Shown piece by piece: positions 17,038-25,645 of a stretch of 43,436 nt of DNA. The notes beneath the pieces were generated by a model. The model did not search any database, had not been told where the DNA came from, and saw nothing but the letters and a program-made list of their open reading frames with translations. This stretch comes from an uncultured Lachnospiraceae bacterium. Its GTDB lineage: Bacteria; Bacillota; Clostridia; Lachnospirales; Lachnospiraceae. The position numbers were made by a program, and so were the translations under genes. The first letter of the stretch is position 1, and each line of letters starts with the position of its first letter. The stretch covers positions 1 through 43,436 of the forward strand of contig URRQ01000017.1 of assembly GCA_900550235.1 (NCBI GenBank). Direction: 5' to 3'.

Positions 17038-18261
17038 ATGGGAATTTATGAAGAACTTCAAGCAAGAGGACTTATCGCTCAAGTTACAGATGAGCCTTTG
17101 ATCCGTGATCTTATTAACAACGGAAAAGCAACATTTTACATTGGATTCGATCCAACAGCAGACAGCCTTCACGTAGGACATTTTATGGCGCTTTGCTTGA
17201 TGAAACGTCTGCAGATGGCAGGAAACAAGCCGATTGCATTGATCGGAGGAGGAACAGGACACATTGGTGATCCATCTGGAAGATCCGATATGCGTTCTAT
17301 GATGACAAAAGAGCAGATCGATCACAACTGCGAATGCTTCAAAAAACAGATGAGCAAATTCATTGATTTTTCCGAAGGGAAAGCATTGATGGTTAATAAC
17401 GCAGATTGGTTGTTAGACTTGAATTATATTGAACTACTTCGCGAAGTAGGTGCGCATTTCTCAGTAAACCGTATGCTTACTGCAGAGTGCTACAAACAGC
17501 GTATGGAAAAAGGTTTAAGCTTCCTTGAGTTTAACTACATGATCATGCAGGCGTATGACTTCTATGCATTATTCCAGAAATACGGATGTAACTTACAGTT
17601 TGGCGGAGATGACCAGTGGAGCAATATGCTTGCAGGAACAGAATTGATTCGTCGTAAATTAGGAAAAGACGCAAGCGCTATGACAATCACACTTCTTCTT
17701 AATTCCGAAGGAAAGAAGATGGGAAAAACACAGTCAGGCGCTGTATGGCTTGATCCAAACAAAACATCTCCATTTGAGTTCTATCAGTACTGGAGAAACG
17801 TGGCAGATGCTGATGTATTAAAATGTATCCGTATGCTTACATTCCTTCCACTGGAAGAAATTGATAAGATGGACTCTTGGGAAGGCAGTCAGCTAAATAC
17901 AGCAAAAGAAATCCTTGCATTTGAGCTTACAAAATTAGTGCACGGAGAAGAAGAGGCAGTAAAAGCACAGGAAAGTGCAAGAGCATTATTTAGCGCCGGA
18001 AATGCTGCCAATATGCCGACAGCAGAACTTACAGCAGAAGATTTTACAGATGGGAAAATTGATATTTTAACAATGCTCCTTAAGAGTGGACTTGTTCCAT
18101 CTAAATCAGAAGCAAGACGTGCAGTTCAGCAAGGCGGTGTCGCTGTAGATGGTGAAAAAGTATCTGACATCTATGCTGAATATACTTGCGAAGCACTTCA
18201 AGGTGAAGGTGTTGTTGTGAAAAAAGGAAAGAAACACTTTAGAAAAGTAATTGCAAAATAA
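17038..18261 (+). CDS. tyrS: Tyrosyl-tRNA synthetase
   Basis: A class I aminoacyl-tRNA synthetase of 407 aa (TyrS1 type). The HIGH-like motif is HVGH in DPTADSLHVGHF, the KMSKS loop is KMGKT, the tyrosine pocket segment YDFYALFQKYGCNLQFGGDD is present, and the C-terminal S4 RNA-binding domain (VPSKSEARRAVQQGGVAVDG) is complete. An upstream in-frame ATG at 17023 lacks a ribosome site; GGAGG at 17025-17029 is 8 nt from the ATG at 17038 (MGIYEEL). Controlled by the tyrosine T-box directly upstream. Confidence 0.97.
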   Translation: MGIYEELQARGLIAQVTDEPLIRDLINNGKATFYIGFDPTADSLHVGHFMALCLMKRLQMAGNKPIALIGGGTGHIGDPSGRSDMRSMMTKEQIDHNCECFKKQMSKFIDFSEGKALMVNNADWLLDLNYIELLREVGAHFSVNRMLTAECYKQRMEKGLSFLEFNYMIMQAYDFYALFQKYGCNLQFGGDDQWSNMLAGTELIRRKLGKDASAMTITLLLNSEGKKMGKTQSGAVWLDPNKTSPFEFYQYWRNVADADVLKCIRMLTFLPLEEIDKMDSWEGSQLNTAKEILAFELTKLVHGEEEAVKAQESARALFSAGNAANMPTAELTAEDFTDGKIDILTMLLKSGLVPSKSEARRAVQQGGVAVDGEKVSDIYAEYTCEALQGEGVVVKKGKKHFRKVIAK

Positions 18262-18272
18262 TTGAAATGAGA

Positions 18273-18312
18273 ACAGGGTATGTCCTTAGCAATAAGGGAT
18301 ACCCTGTTTTTT
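18273..18312 (+). terminator. Intrinsic terminator after tyrS
   Basis: ACAGGGTA...TACCCTGT with an inner TCCTT/AAGGA stem, an AGCAAT loop and a six-T tract. The convergent permease ends shortly after. Confidence 0.9.
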
Positions 18313-18341
18313 GTGTAAGAATACGCATTGCACATTCTCTT

Positions 18342-19451
18342 TTAAAATATCGTAATGATAAGAAATATAGCAAGGAATACTACGTTCCACAAGGTGAATT
18401 GCCACAAATATTTTTTCTTTTGTTCCGGATAGGAGGCGGCAATCTGCTTGTAGGAAATGAGGCTTGCCATAGAAGCAATCAAAGTTCCAAGACCTCCGAT
18501 ATTGGTTCCGAGGATAAGAGCCTCCCAGTTGTCTGTGAAACCGGATAGTAAAAGTGCGGCAGGTACGTTGCTGATAATCTGACTGGATAAAATGGCAGTA
18601 AGCTGTTCTTGCCCACTTATGACTGAGGTAAGAAAATCACGGAAAGCAGGATAACGGCCCATGTTGCCAATAAATACAAAGAATGCAGCAAAGGTAAGTA
18701 AAAGTCCATAGTCGATTCTTGCAAACAGTTTTCTGTTACCAATCAGAAGAGCGATGATAACAATCAAAAAGAGAATCCATACCGGAAGGATTTTTGCCAC
18801 ACTAAAAAGACATAGGATAAATAAAACGGAATAGTAAATCAACTGCCGTGCGTTTAATGTAGTTTTTTTGATTGCTACACGTTCGTAAGAGCCTTCTTTG
18901 CGGTAGAGAAACCAAATGGAAATCGCCAGCATCACTCCGGAGAGAATAGTATATGGCAACATCAGAAGGAGAAAACTCCCTGTGGAAAGTCTAGATTTTG
19001 TGTATAGATAAAGATTTTGTGGATTTCCGATCGGAGTCATCATACTTCCGAGATTTGCGGCAATGGTCTGCAAAATAACGGTTGTACAAAGCAGATGTTC
19101 CTGTTTCGATAACTGTAAAATTAAGATGGATAGAGGAACAAATGTGATAAGTGCTACGTCATTTGTTACAAACATACTGCTGAAAAAACATAAAAACACA
19201 AGGATACATACGAGAGAGCATTTCGTATGTACTTTATTCAAAAGTTTACCGCCAATGTAAATGAAGAGTCCGACTTCCTGCAGTCCTGACATGACTGCCA
19301 TCAGACAGAAAAGGAGGGCAAGTGTATGGAAGTCGATATATCTGATATATGCAGCATCGGGCTTTACAAGAAAACAGGAAAGTACTGCCAAGGCAAAGGC
19401 GATTGCCAAGACAGTTTCTTTCTTTATAAATGCATTTATTTTTTGTACCAT
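18342..19451 (-). CDS. SLC13/ArsB-like anion or dicarboxylate permease
   Basis: A 369-aa membrane protein with about ten helices from the ion-transporter superfamily (citrate transporter/ArsB/NhaD). Signatures: HTLALLFCLMAVMSGLQEVG, SMFVTNDVALITFVPLSIL, and the loop GSMMTPIGNPQNLYLY, whose GNPQN turn is the substrate/Na+ site of this superfamily. It is shorter than ArsB (about 430 aa), and the substrate (arsenite, citrate or another anion) cannot be decided. It follows the GH13 gene by 24 nt on the same strand with AAAGGAAC before the ATG, so the two are probably co-transcribed; their functional relation is unclear. Confidence 0.8.
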   Translation of the reverse strand: MVQKINAFIKKETVLAIAFALAVLSCFLVKPDAAYIRYIDFHTLALLFCLMAVMSGLQEVGLFIYIGGKLLNKVHTKCSLVCILVFLCFFSSMFVTNDVALITFVPLSILILQLSKQEHLLCTTVILQTIAANLGSMMTPIGNPQNLYLYTKSRLSTGSFLLLMLPYTILSGVMLAISIWFLYRKEGSYERVAIKKTTLNARQLIYYSVLFILCLFSVAKILPVWILFLIVIIALLIGNRKLFARIDYGLLLTFAAFFVFIGNMGRYPAFRDFLTSVISGQEQLTAILSSQIISNVPAALLLSGFTDNWEALILGTNIGGLGTLIASMASLISYKQIAASYPEQKKKYLWQFTLWNVVFLAIFLIITIF

Positions 19452-19475
19452 ACATTCAGTTCCTTTCTGTATATA

Positions 19476-20798
19476 TTAAGAAGATTGGGATTGGAATTTA
19501 TAATATCCCACGCTATATGGTTCAAGTGTAAGACTTCCGTTTAACTCTATGGTTTCCTTACATATCAATTCTGTAAAAGTTCCGCTCAAATCTCCGTGAT
19601 ATGCAGTGTAAGGCTGGTCGGAAGCATTAACTGCCACAAGAATCCGTTCTGATTCGGTCTTACGTTCAAAAATAAGCTGATGATTCTGAATGATTACGTT
19701 TTGGTAAGTACCATTACAAAGTGCGTCGCTTTTTTGCCGAAGAGCGATCAGAGACTGAATAAATTCAGTAAGTTCATTTGGCTTTGGCTCAACGAAACAT
19801 GGACGGAGTGCGTAATCATTGTCCGGCGCTTTGATTCCTTCTTCAGCCCATTCACTTCCGTAATATAGGCATGGAATTCCCGGCATTCCAAAGAGAATAC
19901 CATATGCAAGAGGAATATGGTTTTTGTTCGTTAAAATACTTGCAAGTCTTGTAACATCGTGATTGTCTGCAAAAGTCATAAGATGTTTTCCTTGATAAAT
20001 GCACCAAGGGTCCGGTCCGTATTGTCGATGCAGAGAGTGTGCAATCTCAAAAAGGTTCATAGAATTCAGACTGGAATACAGCCCTTTATAACACTCGTAA
20101 TTTGTACAGCTATGCAGCATGTCGTCATTGACAATGAGATTGTAATCGCCAAAAAGAACTTCGCCGATCAATGCAAAATCCGGTTTTAACTCTTGGGTAA
20201 AATTTCGTAAACGCTTCATGAAATTACGATCTAAACTATACGCCACATCAAGGCGAAGTCCGTCTATATCAAAAGTTTCAATCCAAAATCTAACGCAATC
20301 AAGTAAATAATCTACAACAGCAGGATTTTGCAAATTCAGTTTTACCAGTTCGAAATGTCCTTCCCATCCCTCGTACCAAAAACCATCGTCGTAGCAGCTG
20401 TTGCCGTCAAAGCTGATATGAAACCAATCTTTGTAGGAGGAGTCCCATTTTTTCTCCTGAACATCGCGAAAAGCCCAAAATCCGCGTCCTACATGATTAA
20501 ATACGCCATCGAGAACGATTTTAATTCCTTTTTCATGTAACGATTGGCAGACTTCTTGAAAGTCTTCATTGGTGCCCAATCTACAATCAATTTTTAGAAA
20601 ATCTCGTGTATCATATCCATGATTGTCTGATTCAAAGATTGGGTTTAGCAAAATAGAATCAATGCCTAGAGTGCTGAAATGATCAGTCCATTCCATAATC
20701 TTTCGGATTCGAGGAACGGTTACTCCGTCATTTGCGGTTGGTGCACCGCAGAATCCGATAGGGTAGATTTGATAAAAAACACTATGATAAGCCCACAT
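19476..20798 (-). CDS. GH13 alpha-amylase family glycoside hydrolase (intracellular)
   Basis: A 440-aa TIM-barrel alpha-glucan enzyme with all four classical regions: DGVFNH at 97-102, GLRLDVA with nucleophile Asp184, IGEV with acid/base Glu213, and FADNHD with the transition-state Asp281. A C-terminal beta domain ends the protein (GSLTLEPYSVGYYKF). There is no signal peptide (MWAYHSVFYQIYPIG), so it acts in the cytoplasm, probably on imported maltodextrins in the manner of cyclomaltodextrinase or neopullulanase, but without their N-terminal domain. AAGGAGAAG precedes the start. First gene of a two-gene minus-strand unit. Confidence 0.92.
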   Translation of the reverse strand: MWAYHSVFYQIYPIGFCGAPTANDGVTVPRIRKIMEWTDHFSTLGIDSILLNPIFESDNHGYDTRDFLKIDCRLGTNEDFQEVCQSLHEKGIKIVLDGVFNHVGRGFWAFRDVQEKKWDSSYKDWFHISFDGNSCYDDGFWYEGWEGHFELVKLNLQNPAVVDYLLDCVRFWIETFDIDGLRLDVAYSLDRNFMKRLRNFTQELKPDFALIGEVLFGDYNLIVNDDMLHSCTNYECYKGLYSSLNSMNLFEIAHSLHRQYGPDPWCIYQGKHLMTFADNHDVTRLASILTNKNHIPLAYGILFGMPGIPCLYYGSEWAEEGIKAPDNDYALRPCFVEPKPNELTEFIQSLIALRQKSDALCNGTYQNVIIQNHQLIFERKTESERILVAVNASDQPYTAYHGDLSGTFTELICKETIELNGSLTLEPYSVGYYKFQSQSS

Positions 20799-20859
20799 AT
20801 TTTCTTCTCCTTATTCCTGATAGTAATAAAAGTATACCATAAAAATTCCCTAAAAAGAA

Positions 20860-20888
20860 TTTACATTTCTATCACAAAACGGTATCAT
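20860..20888 (+). promoter_or_regulatory. Promoter of the P-type ATPase/xpaC/telA run
   Basis: TTTACA (20860-20865), a 17-bp spacer and TATCAT (20883-20888), 26 bp before the ATPase start. The divergent GH13 gene has a TATACT -10 on the minus strand at 20836-20831 with only a weak -35. Confidence 0.65.
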
Positions 20889-20914
20889 AATAACATAGGT
20901 TGACGGAGGTGGCT

Positions 20915-23290
20915 ATGGACGAGAAGAGATATCAGGGACTTTCTTCACGGGAAGTAGAAGAACGAGTTCGAAATGGAATGGTGAACACTCCGGTTGAAGC
21001 GCCATCTAAGACGGTGAAGGAGATTGTTCTCAGTAATATATTAACATATTTTAACTTTATATTTGCAGGAATTGCAACGCTTTTGATTTTGGTAGGTGCA
21101 TTTCGCGAACTTACGTTTTTACCGGTTATTATTTTGAATACCTGCATTGGAATCATTCAGGAATTACGTTCGAAAAGTGTGCTGGATAAATTGTCGGTAT
21201 TGAATGCGCCACGTGCACGCGTGATCCGTGATGGAGTAGAGAAAACGGTACGGGCAGAGGAACTGGTGTTAGATGATCTTATTGTATTTACGGCAGGTAA
21301 TCAGATACCGGCTGACGCAATTGTTGTAGGCGGAGAAGCTCAAGTCAACGAATCTTTGATTACGGGAGAATCTGATGAGATTACGAAGAATACGGGGAAA
21401 GAATTATTGTCCGGAAGTTTTGTGGTATCAGGGAAATGCTATGCAAAACTGACACGAGTAGGAGCGGATTCTTACGCTTCTAAGCTGACATTAGAAGCGA
21501 AAGAAGTAAAAGAAGGGGAACAATCCGAGATGATTCGTTCCTTGAACAAACTTGTCAAAGCAGTAGGTATTTTGATCATACCGGTGGGAATTGTATTATT
21601 CTATCAGCAATTTTTCCTTGGTGGCAATTCGTTGCGTGGAAGTGTGGTATCGATGACAGCAGCAGTCATTGGTATGATTCCGGAAGGACTTTATCTTCTT
21701 GCCAGCGTAGCGCTTGTAGTAAGCGTCATGAAGCTTGCAAAACAAAAAGTACTTGTACATGATATGAAATGTATCGAGACACTTGCGCGTGTGGATGTGC
21801 TCTGTGTCGATAAGACGGGAACGATCACGGAAACAGATATGAAAGTGAATAAAATCATTGCGCTTACAGATGATGAACCGTTACTTTCTGAAAAGCTCGC
21901 AGACTTTGTGTTCAATATGTCTTGTGATAACAGTACCATGGAAGCATTGCAAAAGTATTTTCGCAATATGAAGGGACAAGGAAAGAAAGCAGAGAAAATT
22001 GTATCTTTTTCTTCCGCATATAAATACAGCGGTGCAGTCATTGAGGACACAACATATATTCTTGGAGCCCCGGAAGTAGTGCTTCGAGATCAGTTTGAAG
22101 AATATGAAGAGAAGATTGAGAAGCAAAGTAAAAAGGGCTACCGTGTGCTTGTGTTTGCCGTATATGATGGTGAGGCAGAGGGAAAAGAGCTGACAGAAGA
22201 AGTGCACCCACTTGCCATTGTGACGTTATCCAATCCGATTCGTAGAAATGCACGCGAGACGTTCCGGTATTTTGCGAATCAAGGAGTAGAAATCAAAGTG
22301 ATTTCCGGAGATAATCCGGTAACAGCATCCAAAGTGGCTGTGGAGGCAGGCATTGAAAATGGAGACAAATATATTGACGCAAGAACATTGAAGACAGAGG
22401 CAGAGCTTGCAAAAGCAGCACAGGAATATACAGTATTTGGACGTGTTACTCCAAAACAGAAACGAATGTTTGTAAATGCGTTGAAACGTGCGGGCAGAAC
22501 AGTTGCCATGACAGGCGACGGAGTGAATGATGTGTTGGCGTTAAAGGATGCAGACTGCAGTGTTGCGATGGCGTCAGGTAGTGATGTGGCGTCGCAGGCA
22601 TCTCAGCTTGTGCTTTTGGAATCTGATTTTTCCAGAATGCCATCCGTTGTCGGTGAAGGACGGCAGGTTGTAAATAATATTGAGCGTTCGGCAAGCTTAT
22701 TCCTCGTAAAGAATATTTTTTCGTTCCTGTTAGCCACAATCTCTATGGCATTTGCAATTACCTATCCACTTCGTCCGGCACAGGTATCTTTTGTAGCGAT
22801 GTTTACAATCGGAACCCCGGCATTTTTACTTGCAATGGAACCAAATAAGAAGATCATCAAAGGCCATTTTCTAACGAATGTGTTTTTAAAAGCTCTTCCG
22901 GCTGGGCTTACCGATGTTGTTATGGTAGGAATGCTGGTAATCTATGGAGAAGTGTTTGGTGTAAGTCAAGAAGAAATTTCGGTAACAGCGACATTACTTT
23001 TGGCGATCGTAGGACTTCAGATTTTAATGCAGCTATCCAAGCCGATGAATGTATTCCGCTGGATTGTTTGGGGAGGAATGTCAGCAGGCCTTTTATTGAG
23101 CGCCATTTTTATGGGTGGATGGTTCGGAATCGAAGAAGTTACGATCAAGAGTATTCTTCTTTTGATCGTGTTTGCTATTGCAACATTGCCGGTGTTTACA
23201 CAGTTGTGCAGAATTGTGGAAAAGCTGGAGATATACTTTGAACAGCATCGGATGAAATCAAGGAGAGTTCAAAGAAGAAAGGGAAAATAG
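20915..23290 (+). CDS. Cation-translocating P-type ATPase (P2-like/CtpE-like)
   Basis: A 791-aa P-type ATPase with the TGES dephosphorylation loop near residue 150, PEGL in the fourth membrane helix (AVIGMIPEGLYLLA), the phosphorylated Asp near residue 299 in DKTGTITETD, VISGDNPVTA, and the hinge MTGDGVNDVLALKDAD. PEGL and the absence of a CPC motif or N-terminal heavy-metal domain point to Ca2+/Mg2+-type pumps rather than Cu/Zn/Cd ones; CtpE-like proteins have this look. The TTG at 20900 is an artefact; GGAGG precedes the ATG at 20915. Its stop is immediately followed by the xpaC ATG, so the pump is translationally coupled to the XpaC/TelA pair. Confidence 0.92.
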   Translation: MDEKRYQGLSSREVEERVRNGMVNTPVEAPSKTVKEIVLSNILTYFNFIFAGIATLLILVGAFRELTFLPVIILNTCIGIIQELRSKSVLDKLSVLNAPRARVIRDGVEKTVRAEELVLDDLIVFTAGNQIPADAIVVGGEAQVNESLITGESDEITKNTGKELLSGSFVVSGKCYAKLTRVGADSYASKLTLEAKEVKEGEQSEMIRSLNKLVKAVGILIIPVGIVLFYQQFFLGGNSLRGSVVSMTAAVIGMIPEGLYLLASVALVVSVMKLAKQKVLVHDMKCIETLARVDVLCVDKTGTITETDMKVNKIIALTDDEPLLSEKLADFVFNMSCDNSTMEALQKYFRNMKGQGKKAEKIVSFSSAYKYSGAVIEDTTYILGAPEVVLRDQFEEYEEKIEKQSKKGYRVLVFAVYDGEAEGKELTEEVHPLAIVTLSNPIRRNARETFRYFANQGVEIKVISGDNPVTASKVAVEAGIENGDKYIDARTLKTEAELAKAAQEYTVFGRVTPKQKRMFVNALKRAGRTVAMTGDGVNDVLALKDADCSVAMASGSDVASQASQLVLLESDFSRMPSVVGEGRQVVNNIERSASLFLVKNIFSFLLATISMAFAITYPLRPAQVSFVAMFTIGTPAFLLAMEPNKKIIKGHFLTNVFLKALPAGLTDVVMVGMLVIYGEVFGVSQEEISVTATLLLAIVGLQILMQLSKPMNVFRWIVWGGMSAGLLLSAIFMGGWFGIEEVTIKSILLLIVFAIATLPVFTQLCRIVEKLEIYFEQHRMKSRRVQRRKGK

Positions 23291-24472
23291 ATGAATAACA
23301 GAGATTTTTCAAATCTTGGAGAAGAAATCAGGCGTACAGTAGAAGATGCCATGAATTCTATGGACTATGGCCAATTGAATCAGAGAATCAATCAAACTGT
23401 TAACATGGCCATGGATGAGGCTAGAAGACAATTTGGACGATACAATTATAATAAGCCGCCACATGTAACGCCGCCACCGACACCACATGTGACACCGGAT
23501 GTGGCAAAAAATACAAGAGCATCCAAGAAGAATAGAATTCAGATAAAACCGGTTGGAAAAATTGCAGGAATTCTATTAACAATTCTGGGAGGCATCGGAA
23601 CACTTGCAATGATTCCTCTCACGGTGCCATTTGGAATTCTTGCATTTGCTGAGACTACAATGGCAGGTAAAGTTGCGGGGCTGACTGTATTTTTGATTAG
23701 TTTCATGGTATTACTTGTGTGTGCATTTTGTCTTGTAAAAGGTAGCTCCATGTGGAGCAGATACCGTATTTTTAAAAAGTATCTGGCTGTTTTGGACGGA
23801 CGAGACTTTTGTACAATAGAAGAGCTTTGTAAGAAGACCGGACAATCGGCGAAAAAAGTGCGAAAAAAATTGAAAGAGATGATAAAAAAAGGGATGTTTT
23901 TGGAAGGCTTTGTTGATGAACAGGAGACGTGCCTGATTGTGACGAATGAAGCTTACCAGATGTACAGACAAGCGCAGGAGGCGAAAAGGCAGCGAGAAGC
24001 AGAGGAAGAAATACGCAAACAGCGGGCGGGAATGCCGAAGTCGGAGATAGACGAGATGATTGCAAAAGGAGATCATTATATTCGAATGATTCGTGAGGCG
24101 AATGATGCGATACCGGGAGAAGTGATCTCTCAAAAGCTGGATCGTTTGGAAATGATCGTTCGTAAAATTTTTGAATCTGTGAAAAAGCATCCGGAGCAGA
24201 TGGACGAAATGGATAAGTTTATGGAATATTATCTGCCTACGACAGAAAAACTTGTGAATGCATATAAAGAATTTGATGCACTTCCGGTAAAGGGTGAAAA
24301 TGTAACAACTTCCATGCGAGAGATTGAGAATACGTTGGATACGATTATTCATGCTTTTGAACAGTTGTTGGACGATCTTTTTATGGATGCGGCATTTGAT
24401 ATTTCTTCGGATATTTCCGTATTGCACACAATGCTTGCGCGAGAAGGATACAAAGAAAAAGACTTCAAATAA
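23291..24472 (+). CDS. xpaC: XpaC-like protein (5-bromo-4-chloroindolyl phosphate hydrolysis family)
   Basis: A 393-aa protein: a helical N-terminus, a Pro/Thr-rich linker (residues 57-75, two PHVTP units), two membrane helices at about 88-150, a small winged-helix-like segment (TIEELCKKTGQSAKKVRKKL), a charged coiled coil at about 215-250, and a long helical C-terminal domain typical of the XpaC family. The family name comes from a B. subtilis phenotype; the molecular function is unknown. Assignment rests on the architecture and on the classical pairing with telA, which follows after 13 nt. It may be a membrane partner of TelA in envelope or toxic-anion stress. Confidence 0.8.
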   Translation: MNNRDFSNLGEEIRRTVEDAMNSMDYGQLNQRINQTVNMAMDEARRQFGRYNYNKPPHVTPPPTPHVTPDVAKNTRASKKNRIQIKPVGKIAGILLTILGGIGTLAMIPLTVPFGILAFAETTMAGKVAGLTVFLISFMVLLVCAFCLVKGSSMWSRYRIFKKYLAVLDGRDFCTIEELCKKTGQSAKKVRKKLKEMIKKGMFLEGFVDEQETCLIVTNEAYQMYRQAQEAKRQREAEEEIRKQRAGMPKSEIDEMIAKGDHYIRMIREANDAIPGEVISQKLDRLEMIVRKIFESVKKHPEQMDEMDKFMEYYLPTTEKLVNAYKEFDALPVKGENVTTSMREIENTLDTIIHAFEQLLDDLFMDAAFDISSDISVLHTMLAREGYKEKDFK

Positions 24473-24485
24473 AGGAGAATCGAGT

Positions 24486-25607
24486 ATGGCACAGAGTATA
24501 GATGAAATGATGCAGAAAGCCCCTGTTTTGACATTGGAGCCGTTTGCAGAAGAGAAAAAAGAAGTAGAGATCAAGCAAGAGCCGGAGGCAGTTGTATTCT
24601 CGGCGGAAGAAGAGAGAATGATTGCGGATTTTGTTTCCAAGATAGATTTGACAAGTTCCAATATGATTTTGCAGTATGGTGCAGGAGCACAGAAAAAGAT
24701 GGCAGACTTTTCTGAGACTGCACTTGAAAATGTGAAGACGAAAGATTTAGGAGAAGTTGGAAAAATCTTGACAGATGTTGTTTCGGAGCTTCGAGAGATG
24801 GATGTCGAGGAAGAAGAGAAAGGAATTTTTGGATTCTTCAAGAAAAGTGGAAATAAACTTGCCAATATGAAGGCGAAATATGAAAAGGCCGAAAACAATG
24901 TAGAGAAAATCTGCAAGGAATTGGAAAATCATCAGCTCCAATTGCTAAAAGATATTGCGCTTCTCGATAAAATGTATGAATTGAATCTCACATACTTCAA
25001 AGAACTTTCAATGTACATTGAGGCCGGAAAACGGAAGATTCAAGAAGTTCAGCAGAGAGAAATTCCGGAGTTGGAAACTCGTGCAAAGCTTACGGGACTT
25101 CCGGAAGATGCACAAAAAGCGAATGATCTGTCGGCATTGTGCAATCGATTTGAAAAGAAGATTCATGACTTGGAACTGACAAGAGCGATTTCTCTTCAGA
25201 TGGCTCCACAGATTCGGCTTGTACAAGGAAATGACACACAAATGTCTGAAAAAATACAGTCTACACTTGTAAATACGATTCCGTTGTGGAAAAGTCAAAT
25301 GGTATTGGCAATCGGTGTGGAAAATTCTTCGAGAGCAGCGAAAGCGCAGCGTGAAGTAACGGATATGACAAATGAATTGTTGAAGAAAAATGCGGAGAAA
25401 TTAAAACTTGCAACAATTGATACGGCAAAAGAAGCAGAACGCGGAATTGTAGATATTGAGACGCTTAAGGCTACGAATGAATCTCTGATTTCCACTTTAG
25501 ATGAAGTAATGAAGATTCAGACGGAAGGAAGAGAAAAGCGAAGAGAGGCAGAATTAGAGTTGAATCGGATTGAAGGAGAATTGAAACAAAAACTTCTTCA
25601 AATGTAA
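24486..25607 (+). CDS. telA: TelA/KlaA family toxic anion resistance protein
   Basis: A 373-aa cytoplasmic, largely alpha-helical protein of the TelA family (tellurite resistance, also tied to colicin, nisin and antimicrobial tolerance). Signatures: SKIDLTSSNMILQYGAGAQK, GIFGFFKKSGNKLANMKAKY, YIEAGKRKIQEV, and the C-terminal helical stretch SRAAKAQREVTDMTNELLKK. The open frame extends back to 24324, but that part is out-of-frame xpaC sequence; AAAGGAG at 24472-24478 fixes the ATG at 24486. Together with xpaC and the coupled ATPase it looks like a stress-tolerance operon. Mechanism in the family is unproven. Confidence 0.92.
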   Translation: MAQSIDEMMQKAPVLTLEPFAEEKKEVEIKQEPEAVVFSAEEERMIADFVSKIDLTSSNMILQYGAGAQKKMADFSETALENVKTKDLGEVGKILTDVVSELREMDVEEEEKGIFGFFKKSGNKLANMKAKYEKAENNVEKICKELENHQLQLLKDIALLDKMYELNLTYFKELSMYIEAGKRKIQEVQQREIPELETRAKLTGLPEDAQKANDLSALCNRFEKKIHDLELTRAISLQMAPQIRLVQGNDTQMSEKIQSTLVNTIPLWKSQMVLAIGVENSSRAAKAQREVTDMTNELLKKNAEKLKLATIDTAKEAERGIVDIETLKATNESLISTLDEVMKIQTEGREKRREAELELNRIEGELKQKLLQM

Positions 25608-25645
25608 TATAGAGGAAAAGATATTGTATAAAGGAGGAGAAACCT

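Noticed and set aside
16831..17325. Minus-strand frame across the T-box leader
   Set aside because: It is antisense to a structured riboswitch and the tyrS start.
18267..18548. Plus-strand 93-codon frame after tyrS
   Set aside because: It starts in the tyrS terminator region and is antisense to the permease gene.
24324..24485. 54-residue N-terminal extension of TelA
   Set aside because: It is an out-of-frame reading of the xpaC 3' end; the start at 24486 has AAAGGAG and matches the TelA N-terminus.
23711..24916. 401-codon minus-strand open frame opposite xpaC/telA
   Set aside because: Low-complexity F/S/I/R-rich translation with no domain, antisense to two well-supported genes.
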